Shown piece after piece: positions 25,409 through 33,383 of a stretch of DNA of 55,248 bases. The position numbers and the translations under genes are program-made. Source of the DNA: JAHBNG01 sp039028975 (GTDB taxonomy: Bacteria; Chloroflexota; Anaerolineae; Caldilineales; Caldilineaceae); contig JBCCHB010000113.1 in the NCBI GenBank assembly GCA_039028975.1, positions 1 to 55,248 on the forward strand. The letters run 5' to 3'. The first letter of the stretch is position 1. Each line of letters starts with the position of its first letter. Below the pieces are notes generated by a model. It was given only the letters and a program-made list of their open reading frames with translations. It was not told where the DNA came from and made no database searches.

Positions 25409-26410
25409 ATGTCAGTTCAATTTTATGACTTTTCTCCAATTATCCAAGCCGCATCTCAGCAAGGAAGCCGCGGACATGAGAACGATGACAGCTATGATTT
25501 TTTCACTGTTCAGCACCCTGGAAAGCGCCGGAGTCCAATCTATGTTGCAGCCGTTGCCGATGGCGTTACCACCAGCAATGGCGGTGCCCAAGCCAGCCGG
25601 ATCGCCCTCGATACATTGAAAAGCCATTTAGAAGCTGGCCCTATCCGAACTGAAACCATCTCGGAGTGGTTAGAGACAGCGGTTCATCAGGCCAATCACG
25701 AGATTATTTTTGCTGCCAGCCGCACACCTGAACTGAGCACAATGAGCACAACGGTCGTGGTCGCGGCCATTGCCGGTAGAAAGCTCTATGTCATGCATAT
25801 GGGGGATAGCCGTGCTTATCTCATGCGCAGTAATGCGATCTTTCAGCTAACGGAGGATCACACTTGGGCGCAGGAGGCAATGGATGCAGGGACCATATCC
25901 TTGGAGGAAGCCAAACGCCATCCGGGACGCAACCAACTCCAGCGTTTTTTAGGTACTCGCTCTGAGCTACATGTTGATCGAGGGGTTATTGATCCGGAGA
26001 CCAAAATTCACGAAGAGTATCTGTGGGTGGAGCCAGGCGATTCGATTTTGCTCAGCACTGACGGCGTTCACGGTCGCTTGTTGGCCCCTGAGATCCGGCA
26101 AATAATCTTCGAACACGCGGGCTATCCTCAGGATACAGTCGACGAATTAATTCGTGCAGCCCTAGATCGGGGGGAACGCGATGACATTACTGCACTTCTC
26201 ATTGAAATTCCCCCAGAGCGTAAGAGCAATACCATACGCCTTAGTGAAGATGAGATCACCATTCCCATTGCTGGTGACCATTCGCAGACTGAAACAGACC
26301 AACCCTTCTTAAGACGGCACGGCGCACTGATTGGCGTTTTAGCCATTCTACTGATTGCCATCCTACTGCTTGTACAAACAGGAAATTGGAGACTTTTGAT
26401 GGGTGGTTGA
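25409..26410 (+). CDS. PP2C-type protein phosphatase with C-terminal membrane helix
   Basis: Metal-dependent Ser/Thr phosphatase likely to reverse the action of the neighbouring kinases. The 333 residues carry PP2C motifs: GHENDDSYD (acidic metal ligand region near 22-30), VADGVTTSNGG with D51, MGDSRAYL, STDGVHGRL and RDDITALLIEI. A C-terminal helix (about 305-325) anchors the catalytic domain on the cytoplasmic side. The ATG has only a weak ribosome site. A strong hairpin follows the stop. Confidence 0.9.
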   Translation: MSVQFYDFSPIIQAASQQGSRGHENDDSYDFFTVQHPGKRRSPIYVAAVADGVTTSNGGAQASRIALDTLKSHLEAGPIRTETISEWLETAVHQANHEIIFAASRTPELSTMSTTVVVAAIAGRKLYVMHMGDSRAYLMRSNAIFQLTEDHTWAQEAMDAGTISLEEAKRHPGRNQLQRFLGTRSELHVDRGVIDPETKIHEEYLWVEPGDSILLSTDGVHGRLLAPEIRQIIFEHAGYPQDTVDELIRAALDRGERDDITALLIEIPPERKSNTIRLSEDEITIPIAGDHSQTETDQPFLRRHGALIGVLAILLIAILLLVQTGNWRLLMGG

Positions 26411-26422
26411 TATAGACATCCG

Positions 26423-26482
26423 GATAAAGATTTTTCGCACGTACCTTCGACAAGCTCAGGCAACGTGCGGAAAATCTTTATC
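26423..26482 (+). terminator. Strong hairpin after the PP2C gene
   Basis: GATAAAGATTTTTCGCACGT (26423-26442) pairs with ACGTGCGGAAAATCTTTATC (26463-26482) with one mismatch; loop 20 nt. It begins 12 bp after the stop. The loop word TTCGACAAGCTCAGG is a common element of dispersed bacterial hairpins, so it may be a mobile palindrome acting as terminator. Confidence 0.6.
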
Positions 26483-26537
26483 TTGAAAACTATAATGGAT
26501 AGTTTGTCGTTTAAGCACGCTACTTCATAATCCGTTT

Positions 26538-26586
26538 CACGGACCACGGACCACGGACCACGGACCACGGACCACGGACCACGGAC
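26538..26586. repeat. Seven tandem copies of the heptamer CACGGAC
   Basis: Seven perfect copies of a 7-bp unit lie 44 bp before the obgE start. A reverse-strand frame through it (GPWSVVR repeats) is an artefact. The tract lies where the obgE promoter or leader should be. Confidence 0.9.
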
Positions 26587-26630
26587 CTCTTCGTTGGCTC
26601 TCAATCCTCTTCATCGGGTACAATACCCCT

Positions 26631-27914
26631 ATGTTCTTCGATCAAGCAAAAATCTATATTCAATCAGGGGCGGGCGGCAACGGCATCGTCTCTTTTCGGC
26701 GTGAGAAATTTGAGCCATTAGGTGGCCCCAATGGTGGAAATGGTGGTCAAGGTGGGGATGTTTACCTCTATGTCGATCAGGGCCTGAATACGCTCTTTGG
26801 CTTTCGTAATAAGATTCACCACCGTGCCGAACGAGGTACCCATGGAGGTGGTGCGAACAAGACCGGGGCTAACGGGACAGATCTGCGGATTGCTGTGCCG
26901 CCTGGCACATTGGTACGTCATGCAGAAACCAATGAGGTGCTGGCCGATCTGGTCCGTCCGGGGCAGGAAGCGCGGCTGCTTCATGGCGGACGCGGTGGGC
27001 GGGGCAATAGTGCTTTCAAGTCTGCCCAAAACAAAGCACCCCGCGTGGCGGAAAAAGGTGAACCGGGTCAAGAGCTGTGGATTGAACTGGAACTTAAGCT
27101 GGTGGCAGATGTGGGGATTGTGGGTGTACCCAATGCGGGCAAGTCAACCCTCTTGAGCGTGATCAGCGCGGCCAAGCCTAAGATTGCTGATTACCCATTT
27201 ACGACCATTGTACCGAATCTCGGGGTAGCTGAAGTCAACCACCGTCAGATGGTCTTTGCCGATATTCCTGGCCTAATGGAAGGTGCCCATGAAGGTTTCG
27301 GCTTGGGTCTCGACTTTTTGCGTCATATCGAACGGACAAGGATGCTGGTTCATGTCCTCAATGGCGACAGCCCCGATCCGCTCGGCGATTACGAAGCCAT
27401 TAACCAAGAGCTAATCCTCTTCAACCCTGAATTGGCAGAGCGTCCTCAATTAGTTCTCTTCAACAAAATGGATCTGCCCCACGCCCAGGAGCTTTGGCCT
27501 TTAATCGAAGAAAGTATGACGGATGAAGGTGTACCTGTCATGGAGATCAGCGCCGTCACCCACCAAGGTATTCAGCCCATGCTCTACCGAGTTCAAGATA
27601 TGCTCGATAGCTTGCCTGTGCTGGAGACGGCGCCCATAGATGAGTTGCCTGAAATTACGCCATCTGAGGATGAAAAGAGCTTCCGCATTCAGCAACTCAG
27701 CGATGATGAGTGGCGTGTGACAGGCGTCGCCATCGAACGGGCTGCCCACATGACCAACTGGACCTACTATGAAGCGGGCCTACGGTTTCAGCGCATTCTT
27801 CGCGCCATGGGCATCCGTAAGGCGTTGGTCGATGCTGGGGTGGAAGATGGCGATACCATCTACATTGCCGATACAGAATTGGTTTGGGGCTATGAGAACG
27901 CTTTTGAAGAGTAA
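26631..27914 (+). CDS. obgE: Obg-family ribosome-assembly GTPase
   Basis: Conserved GTPase of large-subunit maturation and stress response. The 427-residue protein has the Gly-rich Obg domain (about 1-157: GAGGNGIVSFRREKF, GGPNGGNGGQGGDVYL), G1 GVPNAGKST near 164, switch region FTTIVPNLGV, G3 DIPGLMEGAHEG, G4 NKMD, and a C-terminal OCT-type domain (about 350-427, ending VWGYENAFEE). Length and order match the long Obg forms of Gram-positive and Chloroflexota bacteria. No clear ribosome site precedes the ATG. The usual rplU-rpmA neighbours are absent. It anchors this stretch as chromosomal. Confidence 0.96.
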   Translation: MFFDQAKIYIQSGAGGNGIVSFRREKFEPLGGPNGGNGGQGGDVYLYVDQGLNTLFGFRNKIHHRAERGTHGGGANKTGANGTDLRIAVPPGTLVRHAETNEVLADLVRPGQEARLLHGGRGGRGNSAFKSAQNKAPRVAEKGEPGQELWIELELKLVADVGIVGVPNAGKSTLLSVISAAKPKIADYPFTTIVPNLGVAEVNHRQMVFADIPGLMEGAHEGFGLGLDFLRHIERTRMLVHVLNGDSPDPLGDYEAINQELILFNPELAERPQLVLFNKMDLPHAQELWPLIEESMTDEGVPVMEISAVTHQGIQPMLYRVQDMLDSLPVLETAPIDELPEITPSEDEKSFRIQQLSDDEWRVTGVAIERAAHMTNWTYYEAGLRFQRILRAMGIRKALVDAGVEDGDTIYIADTELVWGYENAFEE

Positions 27915-27933
27915 TACGACGAGAAGCAAGCAT

Positions 27934-28689
27934 GTGAAACGGAAGATTCTACTAACGGGAGCAGCTGGGCGAATCGGCAGCTTTTTAACCAATCAGTGGC
28001 AGGCAGAGTATGATCTCTATCTCACTGACATTCGCAAGCCTGACGAAACCTTTGGCTTTCCCTTTACGGAAGTAAACCTAGCTGATTATGATGCCTTGGC
28101 CACTCTTTGTGTGGGAATGGATACGGTTGTTCATATGGGTGCCGATCCCAGCATGGAAGCATCGTGGGAGAGTCTACTACCCAATAACGTCATCGGCACC
28201 TACAATGCCTTTGAAGCTGCCCATCAGGCCAAGTGCCGCCGGGTGATCTATGCTAGCAGCATCAATGCCGTACTTGGCTATCCAGCAGATACCCAAGTTC
28301 AGGTGGATATGCCCGTCTACCCCATCAACCTTTACGGTGCCACCAAATGCTGGGGAGAAGCTTTGGGCCGTTACTACGCCCATACCCACAATCTCTCCTC
28401 TATCTGCCTGCGTTTTGGTGCCGTCTCTCAACGACCAGGCGGGGAGCAAGATGACCGTTACGACATAGAACACGAGTTCTTGGATATGGTCATCACTCTG
28501 GATGATCTAACCCAACTCGTTACCAAAAGCGTAGAAGCACCAGACGACATCGACTTTGCTGTCTACCAAGGTGTTTCCAACAACCGCTGGAAGCGACTGG
28601 ATATTCGAAATGCGAGGGAGCAAATTGGGTATGCTCCAGAGGATGACGCGATTGAGATTGCATTGAGAAAGATGAATTCCACCGCCTGA
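27934..28689 (+). CDS. NAD-dependent epimerase/dehydratase (uronate-dehydrogenase-like)
   Basis: Short Rossmann-fold sugar-nucleotide or uronate oxidoreductase of 251 residues. It has the NAD motif TGAAGRIGSF near the N terminus, the catalytic region YASSINAVLG and the YGATK active-site Tyr/Lys. Size and motif spacing resemble uronate dehydrogenases, but the exact substrate cannot be told. The GTG at 27934 is chosen because conserved sequence starts there and GAGAAG precedes it; a longer in-frame version would overlap obgE by about 145 bp. It lies 19 bp downstream of obgE and is probably co-transcribed. Confidence 0.85.
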   Translation: MKRKILLTGAAGRIGSFLTNQWQAEYDLYLTDIRKPDETFGFPFTEVNLADYDALATLCVGMDTVVHMGADPSMEASWESLLPNNVIGTYNAFEAAHQAKCRRVIYASSINAVLGYPADTQVQVDMPVYPINLYGATKCWGEALGRYYAHTHNLSSICLRFGAVSQRPGGEQDDRYDIEHEFLDMVITLDDLTQLVTKSVEAPDDIDFAVYQGVSNNRWKRLDIRNAREQIGYAPEDDAIEIALRKMNSTA

Positions 28690-28958
28690 GTATCCTGCCT
28701 ACGGACAGCTATTGGCCTTGATGCCCTATTGGAGCAGTATGCTTAAGCGCATTCCTTTGGACATACATGAAGCGTATGTAGTCAGGGAACTGCGTCGGAT
28801 CCGGCACAACGGAATCCGAGCTTATGAGCTGTCCAATCTGGCAATGGTGCAAGCGCCCAATTTGTGACAACCTGGTTTCACCCGACTGTCGACCAGTGAA
28901 TGTGCGGTTAGTGGTGAGGGTTACCAACTACTTGACAATTCACTTGGGAGAGGTACAG
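28690..28958 (+). other. Intergenic region with a possible 42-codon ORF
   Basis: About 270 bp. An ATG at 28739 (GGAG 4 bp upstream) opens a 42-residue frame ending at 28867 with a charged sequence (YVVRELRRIRHNGIRAYELSN). It has no recognisable family and could be a relic. The rest holds the leader of the next gene. Confidence 0.3.
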
Positions 28959-30305
28959 ATGACTGGGCCTGAACGAGATCGATTCGGCGGCTGGACAGGC
29001 AAGAGATTCGAGGCCACAGGATTTTTCCGCGCGGAGATGGATAATAGATGGTGGCTGGTCACGCCCGAAGGAAATGCGTTCCTAAGTTTTGGGATCAACC
29101 ATCTTCATGCCCACTGGTGGCAGCAAGCGTACAACCAGTTGGCATGGAAGCAGCGTCTTGGCCTGGATGACCTGAACAGCCAAGCGTTTGCCCCAGCCCT
29201 CAAAGCATGGTTTCTACAAACGTGCCGTCAGTATGGCTTTAACACGGTGGGTGTTCACACGGACTTGCCGCTTGTCAATCAGCCACAGCCCTCTATGCCC
29301 TATATGCAACCAATTGATTTTGTCGATATCCCCCATTGGAAAACAGAGGTTCCTGATAGTAATTTCAAGGATGTCTTTTCAGACGAGTTCGCGGCTCACT
29401 GTGACCGGCTGGCCAAAGAAGTGGCTGCTCCCGCAAAGGAGGATCCGTTCTTGCTTGGCTATGCCATGACCGACTGTCCGTTGCTGACGGAAGAGGATTG
29501 TCGTGAACGCCCGGATGTGATTGGTGGCGCTGTGCGGGATGCTCGAATCGGCTGGCCCCGTCGGCTACGTAATTTGCCTGCTAAGGCGCCGGGGAAGCAG
29601 GTGTATGTACAAACTGTGTACGAGCTCTATCGCAATCAGATCAGCGATTTCAACGTAACCTACGGCACCCACTTTGATTCGTTCGACGCGCTGGAGGCAG
29701 CCGAAGGTTGGCGTCCGCAGACCGACCTCTCTAATGGGAATGAGACCCGCGACAATATCGAGTTCCTCAAAAAAGTCGTAGCGAAGTACTACCAAACTGC
29801 ACGGGGTGCGATCCACCGATACGATCCAAATCATCTGTTTATGGGCGATAAGCTCAACGGCAACACCGATACGCTGGATACGATGCTGCCGATTACAAGC
29901 CAGTTCACAGATGCGGTCTTGTATCAGATGTATGGCCAATACGAGGTACAGAAGCCCGGGCTAGATCGCTGGGCCAAGATTGCCGACCAGCCGATCATCA
30001 ACGGCGATGCTTCGTTTACCATGATCACCGATCACATGCCGCGCCCATACGGCCCGGTGGCCGACAACCTTGAGCAGCGTGCTGAATGGACCGCCGAGTT
30101 TTTCCACAAAGCTTTTGCCCGTCCAGAATTCGTTGGCTGGCACTATTGCGGCCTGATCGACGCACCTAACCAGATTCCAGGTAAGCAAGATCGCCAGCAT
30201 TCCGGCTTACTGAACGGATACGGGGAGCCTTATCCTGTTCTCAACAATGTGCTCAAGACTTGTACAGACGAGATGTACGAGATTGCTACACAGTACAAGA
30301 TTTGA
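28959..30305 (+). CDS. Putative agarase-like glycoside hydrolase
   Basis: Probable polysaccharide-degrading enzyme of 448 residues. The N-terminal part (RWWLVTPEGNAFLSFGINH) and the C-terminal part (EFVGWHYCGLID) match the general pattern of beta-agarase-like (GH50-related) TIM barrels. The central NHLFMGDKLNG and IINGDASF look like barrel-strand segments, but I cannot place the two catalytic Glu residues with certainty. There is no signal peptide, so it would act inside the cell on imported oligosaccharides. The ATG at 28959 is preceded by GGGAGAGG. A CUT1 transporter and sulfatases follow, supporting a role in sulfated-glycan use. Confidence 0.65.
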   Translation: MTGPERDRFGGWTGKRFEATGFFRAEMDNRWWLVTPEGNAFLSFGINHLHAHWWQQAYNQLAWKQRLGLDDLNSQAFAPALKAWFLQTCRQYGFNTVGVHTDLPLVNQPQPSMPYMQPIDFVDIPHWKTEVPDSNFKDVFSDEFAAHCDRLAKEVAAPAKEDPFLLGYAMTDCPLLTEEDCRERPDVIGGAVRDARIGWPRRLRNLPAKAPGKQVYVQTVYELYRNQISDFNVTYGTHFDSFDALEAAEGWRPQTDLSNGNETRDNIEFLKKVVAKYYQTARGAIHRYDPNHLFMGDKLNGNTDTLDTMLPITSQFTDAVLYQMYGQYEVQKPGLDRWAKIADQPIINGDASFTMITDHMPRPYGPVADNLEQRAEWTAEFFHKAFARPEFVGWHYCGLIDAPNQIPGKQDRQHSGLLNGYGEPYPVLNNVLKTCTDEMYEIATQYKI

Positions 30306-30386
30306 TACTGAGGTCGTTATCAGAATAGCCAATTTCCCATGCTCTACCAGACAGGCGAAACAACCGTTCTCAAACGGAGCTGAGTA
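30306..30386 (+). repeat. Family-1 palindromic repeat, copy 3
   Basis: Begins TACTGAGGTCGTTATCAG immediately after the hydrolase stop codon and ends CAAACGGAGCTGAGTA. It is the third copy directly following a stop. Confidence 0.75.
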
Positions 30387-30416
30387 GAGACGATACTCCC
30401 ATTTACCCCTTGCTAT

Positions 30417-30540
30417 TTACCTCTTGACAGCATCATCAGTCAGATCCTGAACGAACTTATTCTGGAAAGTCATATAGAAGAGGATGGGAACGAAGGTGGC
30501 GAATGGGCGACTGCTGAGCAAAAAATACGACTTGCGAGGT
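30417..30540 (-). pseudogene. C-terminal remnant of a sugar ABC permease
   Basis: On the minus strand the frame reads YFLLSSRPFATFVPILFYMTF then QNKFVQDLTDDAVKR and a TAA stop (30417-30419). This is the characteristic last membrane helix and tail of MalG-type permeases. A TGA closes the frame upstream near 30570 and the rest of the gene is missing. It is in the opposite direction to the intact permeases. Confidence 0.7.
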
Positions 30541-30590
30541 AGGTTGTTATCAGGTAAACTAGCTTTAACTCAAGAAGAGAACTTATAGAC

Positions 30591-30667
30591 GGTCAGAAAA
30601 GCTCTCTCCTCTTTTCTCAGGCTTCCTCAGAGTGGACTGCTCAAGAGCCGGGACAAGACTTTTCTGG
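30591..30667 (+). repeat. Family-2 palindromic repeat, copy B
   Basis: Left end GGTCAGAAAAGCTCTCTCC; right end GGACAAGACTTTTCTGG followed by GCGAAGTATATCT, identical to copy A over this right flank. It lies next to the permease remnant. Confidence 0.7.
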
Positions 30668-31032
30668 CGAAGTATATCTGCTCATCGGTAGTCAGTAGCT
30701 CGCAATTAAATAGAACATAAGCAGTAGCGTAAAAGTTACACATAGCTCGTTCAGGTAGCACGCCCCGTGCGGTTCTGCCCTTGTGCTTGACTTTTACAGA
30801 ACTGCGAACATAAGTAGGCCAGGCAAGGGTACTTCGCTAGGCTTATACCGGATTGCTGAATAATCTGGAGCATAACAGCGAACGTTCACATGGAAAGCGT
30901 GGTGGCTCAGGCTCATGTTGAGCATAGCCGAAGTAATGACAGCGTTGGGAGCTATTGATATACCCTGACACGGGCGGCTATTCACTGTGACAAATGAGCC
31001 GATCGGACGAATGTTTACGAGGTTTTATACCT
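30668..31032. other. Intergenic region upstream of the sugar transporter
   Basis: About 365 bp without a supported gene. It has a repeated GAACATAAGCAG/GAACATAAGTAG word (near 30712 and 30808) with inverted GTAAAAGT/ACTTTTAC between. A 63-residue reverse frame has no family resemblance. The transporter promoter should lie here. Confidence 0.4.
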
Positions 31033-31995
31033 ATGTCTACAGCAATTTCGCCTTCGCGGGATAGTGCAAAACTCAAAAAACACGGTAGCCCCTTTCAGGC
31101 GTTGCTGGCAGAGCTCAAAAAGACATGGCATCTCTATCTCTTTTTAGTGCCCTCGTTTGCGTTTATTCTACTCTTTCGCTACTATCCAGCGGCTTCGGCC
31201 ATCTACCATTCGTTTACCAAATGGAATGGCTCGGGCGTTGCGACCTGGGTTGGGTTGCGCCATTTTCAAGATATGGTGTCAGATGCGGTCTTATTTGCGT
31301 CACTCGAAAATATAGCCATTATCTTGATTGCGGCGTTGCTCAAAGTGCTTATTTTCCCATTGATCGCGGCAGAACTGATCTTTAACCTCAAGAATGAACG
31401 CTCCCAATATTGGTTTCGTCTGCTGCTGATCATTCCACTGGTGGTTCCTGGCATTGTAAATACGCTGGTCTGGCGTTTCATCATGGGGCCGCGGCCCTTT
31501 GGCGTCCTCAATGCGCTTTTGGAATCTATTGGACTTGAACAACTCCAGCACGCATGGCTGGCGGAGCCAAAGATAGCACTCTATTCAGTCTTATTTGTCG
31601 GCTTTCCATGGGTAGAGGCCATCGCCATGTTGATCTATTACGCTGGTCTGCAAAACATCACCACATCGATCATTGATGCATCAAAAATCGACGGTGCCAC
31701 GACGCTACGGCGCATCTTCAGCATCGATTTGCCTCTCATCTTCGGACAGATTAAGTTGCTCATCGTGATCACCACCATCTTCACCCTGCAAAACTTTGGT
31801 GGTATGCTCGTCCTCACGAATGGTGGGCCGGGCTTTGCGACCATGGTGCCAGGCTTATGGATGTATCAGCGCGCATTTCAGGCCGATCGATTTGGTTACG
31901 CATCGGCCATTGGGGTTGTGCTGCTAGTCATGATGTTGGCCCTCACTTATGTCAATAATCGCTTTATTAAGTCGTCGGATATTGAGTACGACTAG
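31033..31995 (+). CDS. Sugar ABC transporter permease (MalF type)
   Basis: First membrane subunit of a CUT1 carbohydrate importer, 320 residues with about six membrane helices (first at LYLFLVPSFAFILLF). The EAA loop that contacts the ATPase reads DASKIDGATTLRRIFSIDLPLI, and TNGGPG follows as is usual in MalF-like proteins. The ATG at 31033 is preferred over an earlier ATG (30994) because GAGG precedes it and the protein then begins close to the first helix. The second permease follows after 168 bp. No ATPase gene is present, so a shared MsmX-type ATPase is likely used. Confidence 0.92.
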   Translation: MSTAISPSRDSAKLKKHGSPFQALLAELKKTWHLYLFLVPSFAFILLFRYYPAASAIYHSFTKWNGSGVATWVGLRHFQDMVSDAVLFASLENIAIILIAALLKVLIFPLIAAELIFNLKNERSQYWFRLLLIIPLVVPGIVNTLVWRFIMGPRPFGVLNALLESIGLEQLQHAWLAEPKIALYSVLFVGFPWVEAIAMLIYYAGLQNITTSIIDASKIDGATTLRRIFSIDLPLIFGQIKLLIVITTIFTLQNFGGMLVLTNGGPGFATMVPGLWMYQRAFQADRFGYASAIGVVLLVMMLALTYVNNRFIKSSDIEYD

Positions 31996-32163
31996 TTGTT
32001 TTGGGCGTAAATCCTCGCTCCCTCCATTGAGGAGTTGTGTATTCGAATTGATCCGAAGGCAGCTGAATATAGGCCGATGGGTAATGAGGTTGGAGGAGAT
32101 GTGCAATGGAATCAACATATGCTTGAATGGAAAAACAGTTCAAATAATTTGGAGAATCAGTAA

Positions 32164-33009
32164 ATGGTAGGCAAGGTCTCGAACCGACCGCAGACGGCAT
32201 TGGGCGATGCCGTCATCTATAGCACGTTGGTTGTATTGGTCATCTTGACTCTATACCCCTTTGTGTTCATGATGATCACATCGACCAAATCCTACACCCA
32301 GTTCCTGCATAACTATTGGCTCCCAGTCTGGCCCATGCACATTGGTGAGAATTATGTGGCGGCGTGGAACCAGATCCAAGGCTATCTGCAGAACACAATC
32401 TTTGTGGGGCTTGTGGCGACGGCTGGCTACCTAGTCAGCACGTCCATGGCAGGTTTTGTCTTCGCTCGCTATCGCTTTCCCGCCAAAGAGTTCCTCTTCT
32501 CGTCTATACTGATTTTGATGATGATTCCGCAGATTCTGCAACTGATTCCCGCTTTCATGTGGGTGCGGGAGTTGGGTCTGTTGGATACGTATTGGGTGCT
32601 TATTCTGCCCTATATCGCCGGCGGACAGGCGTATGGTATATTTCTACTACGTACCTTTTTTACCTCGATCCCCAACGAACTCTTTGACGTTGCCAAGATC
32701 GACGGTGCGAATGATTTCCAAATCTATCGCCACGTCGCGCTCCCATTATCCAAGGGCATTCTGGCCACCTTGGCCATCTTGCGCTTTCAGCAAATTTGGA
32801 ACGACCTGATCTGGCCTTTGATCACTGTCTCAACCAATGCCAAGCGTACCATTACGGTTGGGCTTTTCTACTTCCAAGGGGGGGCACAGACCCAATATGG
32901 GGCCATGTTTGCAGGATATTTGATCGCGTCGATCCCGTTATTTCTGCTCTTTGCCTTTTCTATGAAACAGTTTATGGCGGGGATGACTGCAGGGGCGATC
33001 AAGGCGTGA
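32164..33009 (+). CDS. Sugar ABC transporter permease (MalG type)
   Basis: Second membrane subunit of the importer, 281 residues. It has six predicted helices, the EAA loop DVAKIDGANDFQIYRHVALPLSK, and the typical C-terminal FLLFAFSMKQFMAGMTAGAIKA tail. GGAG lies 8 bp before the ATG. It pairs with the preceding MalF-type subunit and the downstream solute-binding protein; an unrelated kinase-like gene interrupts the set. Confidence 0.93.
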   Translation: MVGKVSNRPQTALGDAVIYSTLVVLVILTLYPFVFMMITSTKSYTQFLHNYWLPVWPMHIGENYVAAWNQIQGYLQNTIFVGLVATAGYLVSTSMAGFVFARYRFPAKEFLFSSILILMMIPQILQLIPAFMWVRELGLLDTYWVLILPYIAGGQAYGIFLLRTFFTSIPNELFDVAKIDGANDFQIYRHVALPLSKGILATLAILRFQQIWNDLIWPLITVSTNAKRTITVGLFYFQGGAQTQYGAMFAGYLIASIPLFLLFAFSMKQFMAGMTAGAIKA

Positions 33010-33218
33010 GATGTCATTAGCCCATACTACAGCGGATGCGTACTTCGTACGTAGATACAAACGGATTACCGATTTCGTTATTAAAAACGGTTGGTCATAG
33101 CCGCCCACTCTCGTAGATGTAGCAACAAAACCCACTCCTATCGACATTCGCTGTCATAACCAGAGTGGGCTAAAGAAAATTTCGAAACGAGAAATCTGAA
33201 TTCGCCATAGGAGAACAG

Positions 33219-33383
33219 GTGCTTGCCGATATGAAGTGGTTGCGCCTAGCCGAGATTGCAGAGCGGGATCGCGTCTTTCTATGGGCGACAGGTTTGTTGG
33301 GGGTCGGTGACTTTTTTGCGGAGGTTAAACAGTGGGGCGCTCAGTATAGTTACCCTGGAGATGGAGATGACCGAACACCGTAG
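33219..33383 (+). CDS. Possible 54-residue small protein or gene remnant
   Basis: GTG start with AGGAG 5 bp upstream; the product includes WLRLAEIAERDRVFLWATG and ends GDGDDRTP. It overlaps the start of the kinase-like gene by 17 bp, so translation may be coupled. No family recognised. It could be the last exon-like scrap of a lost gene rather than a real small protein. Confidence 0.3.
   Translation: MLADMKWLRLAEIAERDRVFLWATGLLGVGDFFAEVKQWGAQYSYPGDGDDRTP

Noticed and set aside
26128..26604. 158-codon reverse frame with GPWSVVR repeats
   Set aside because: It is created by the heptamer array and the 3' end of the PP2C gene.
30794..30985. 63-codon reverse frame upstream of the sugar permease
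   Set aside because: No ribosome site, no recognised family, and it lies in the likely promoter region.
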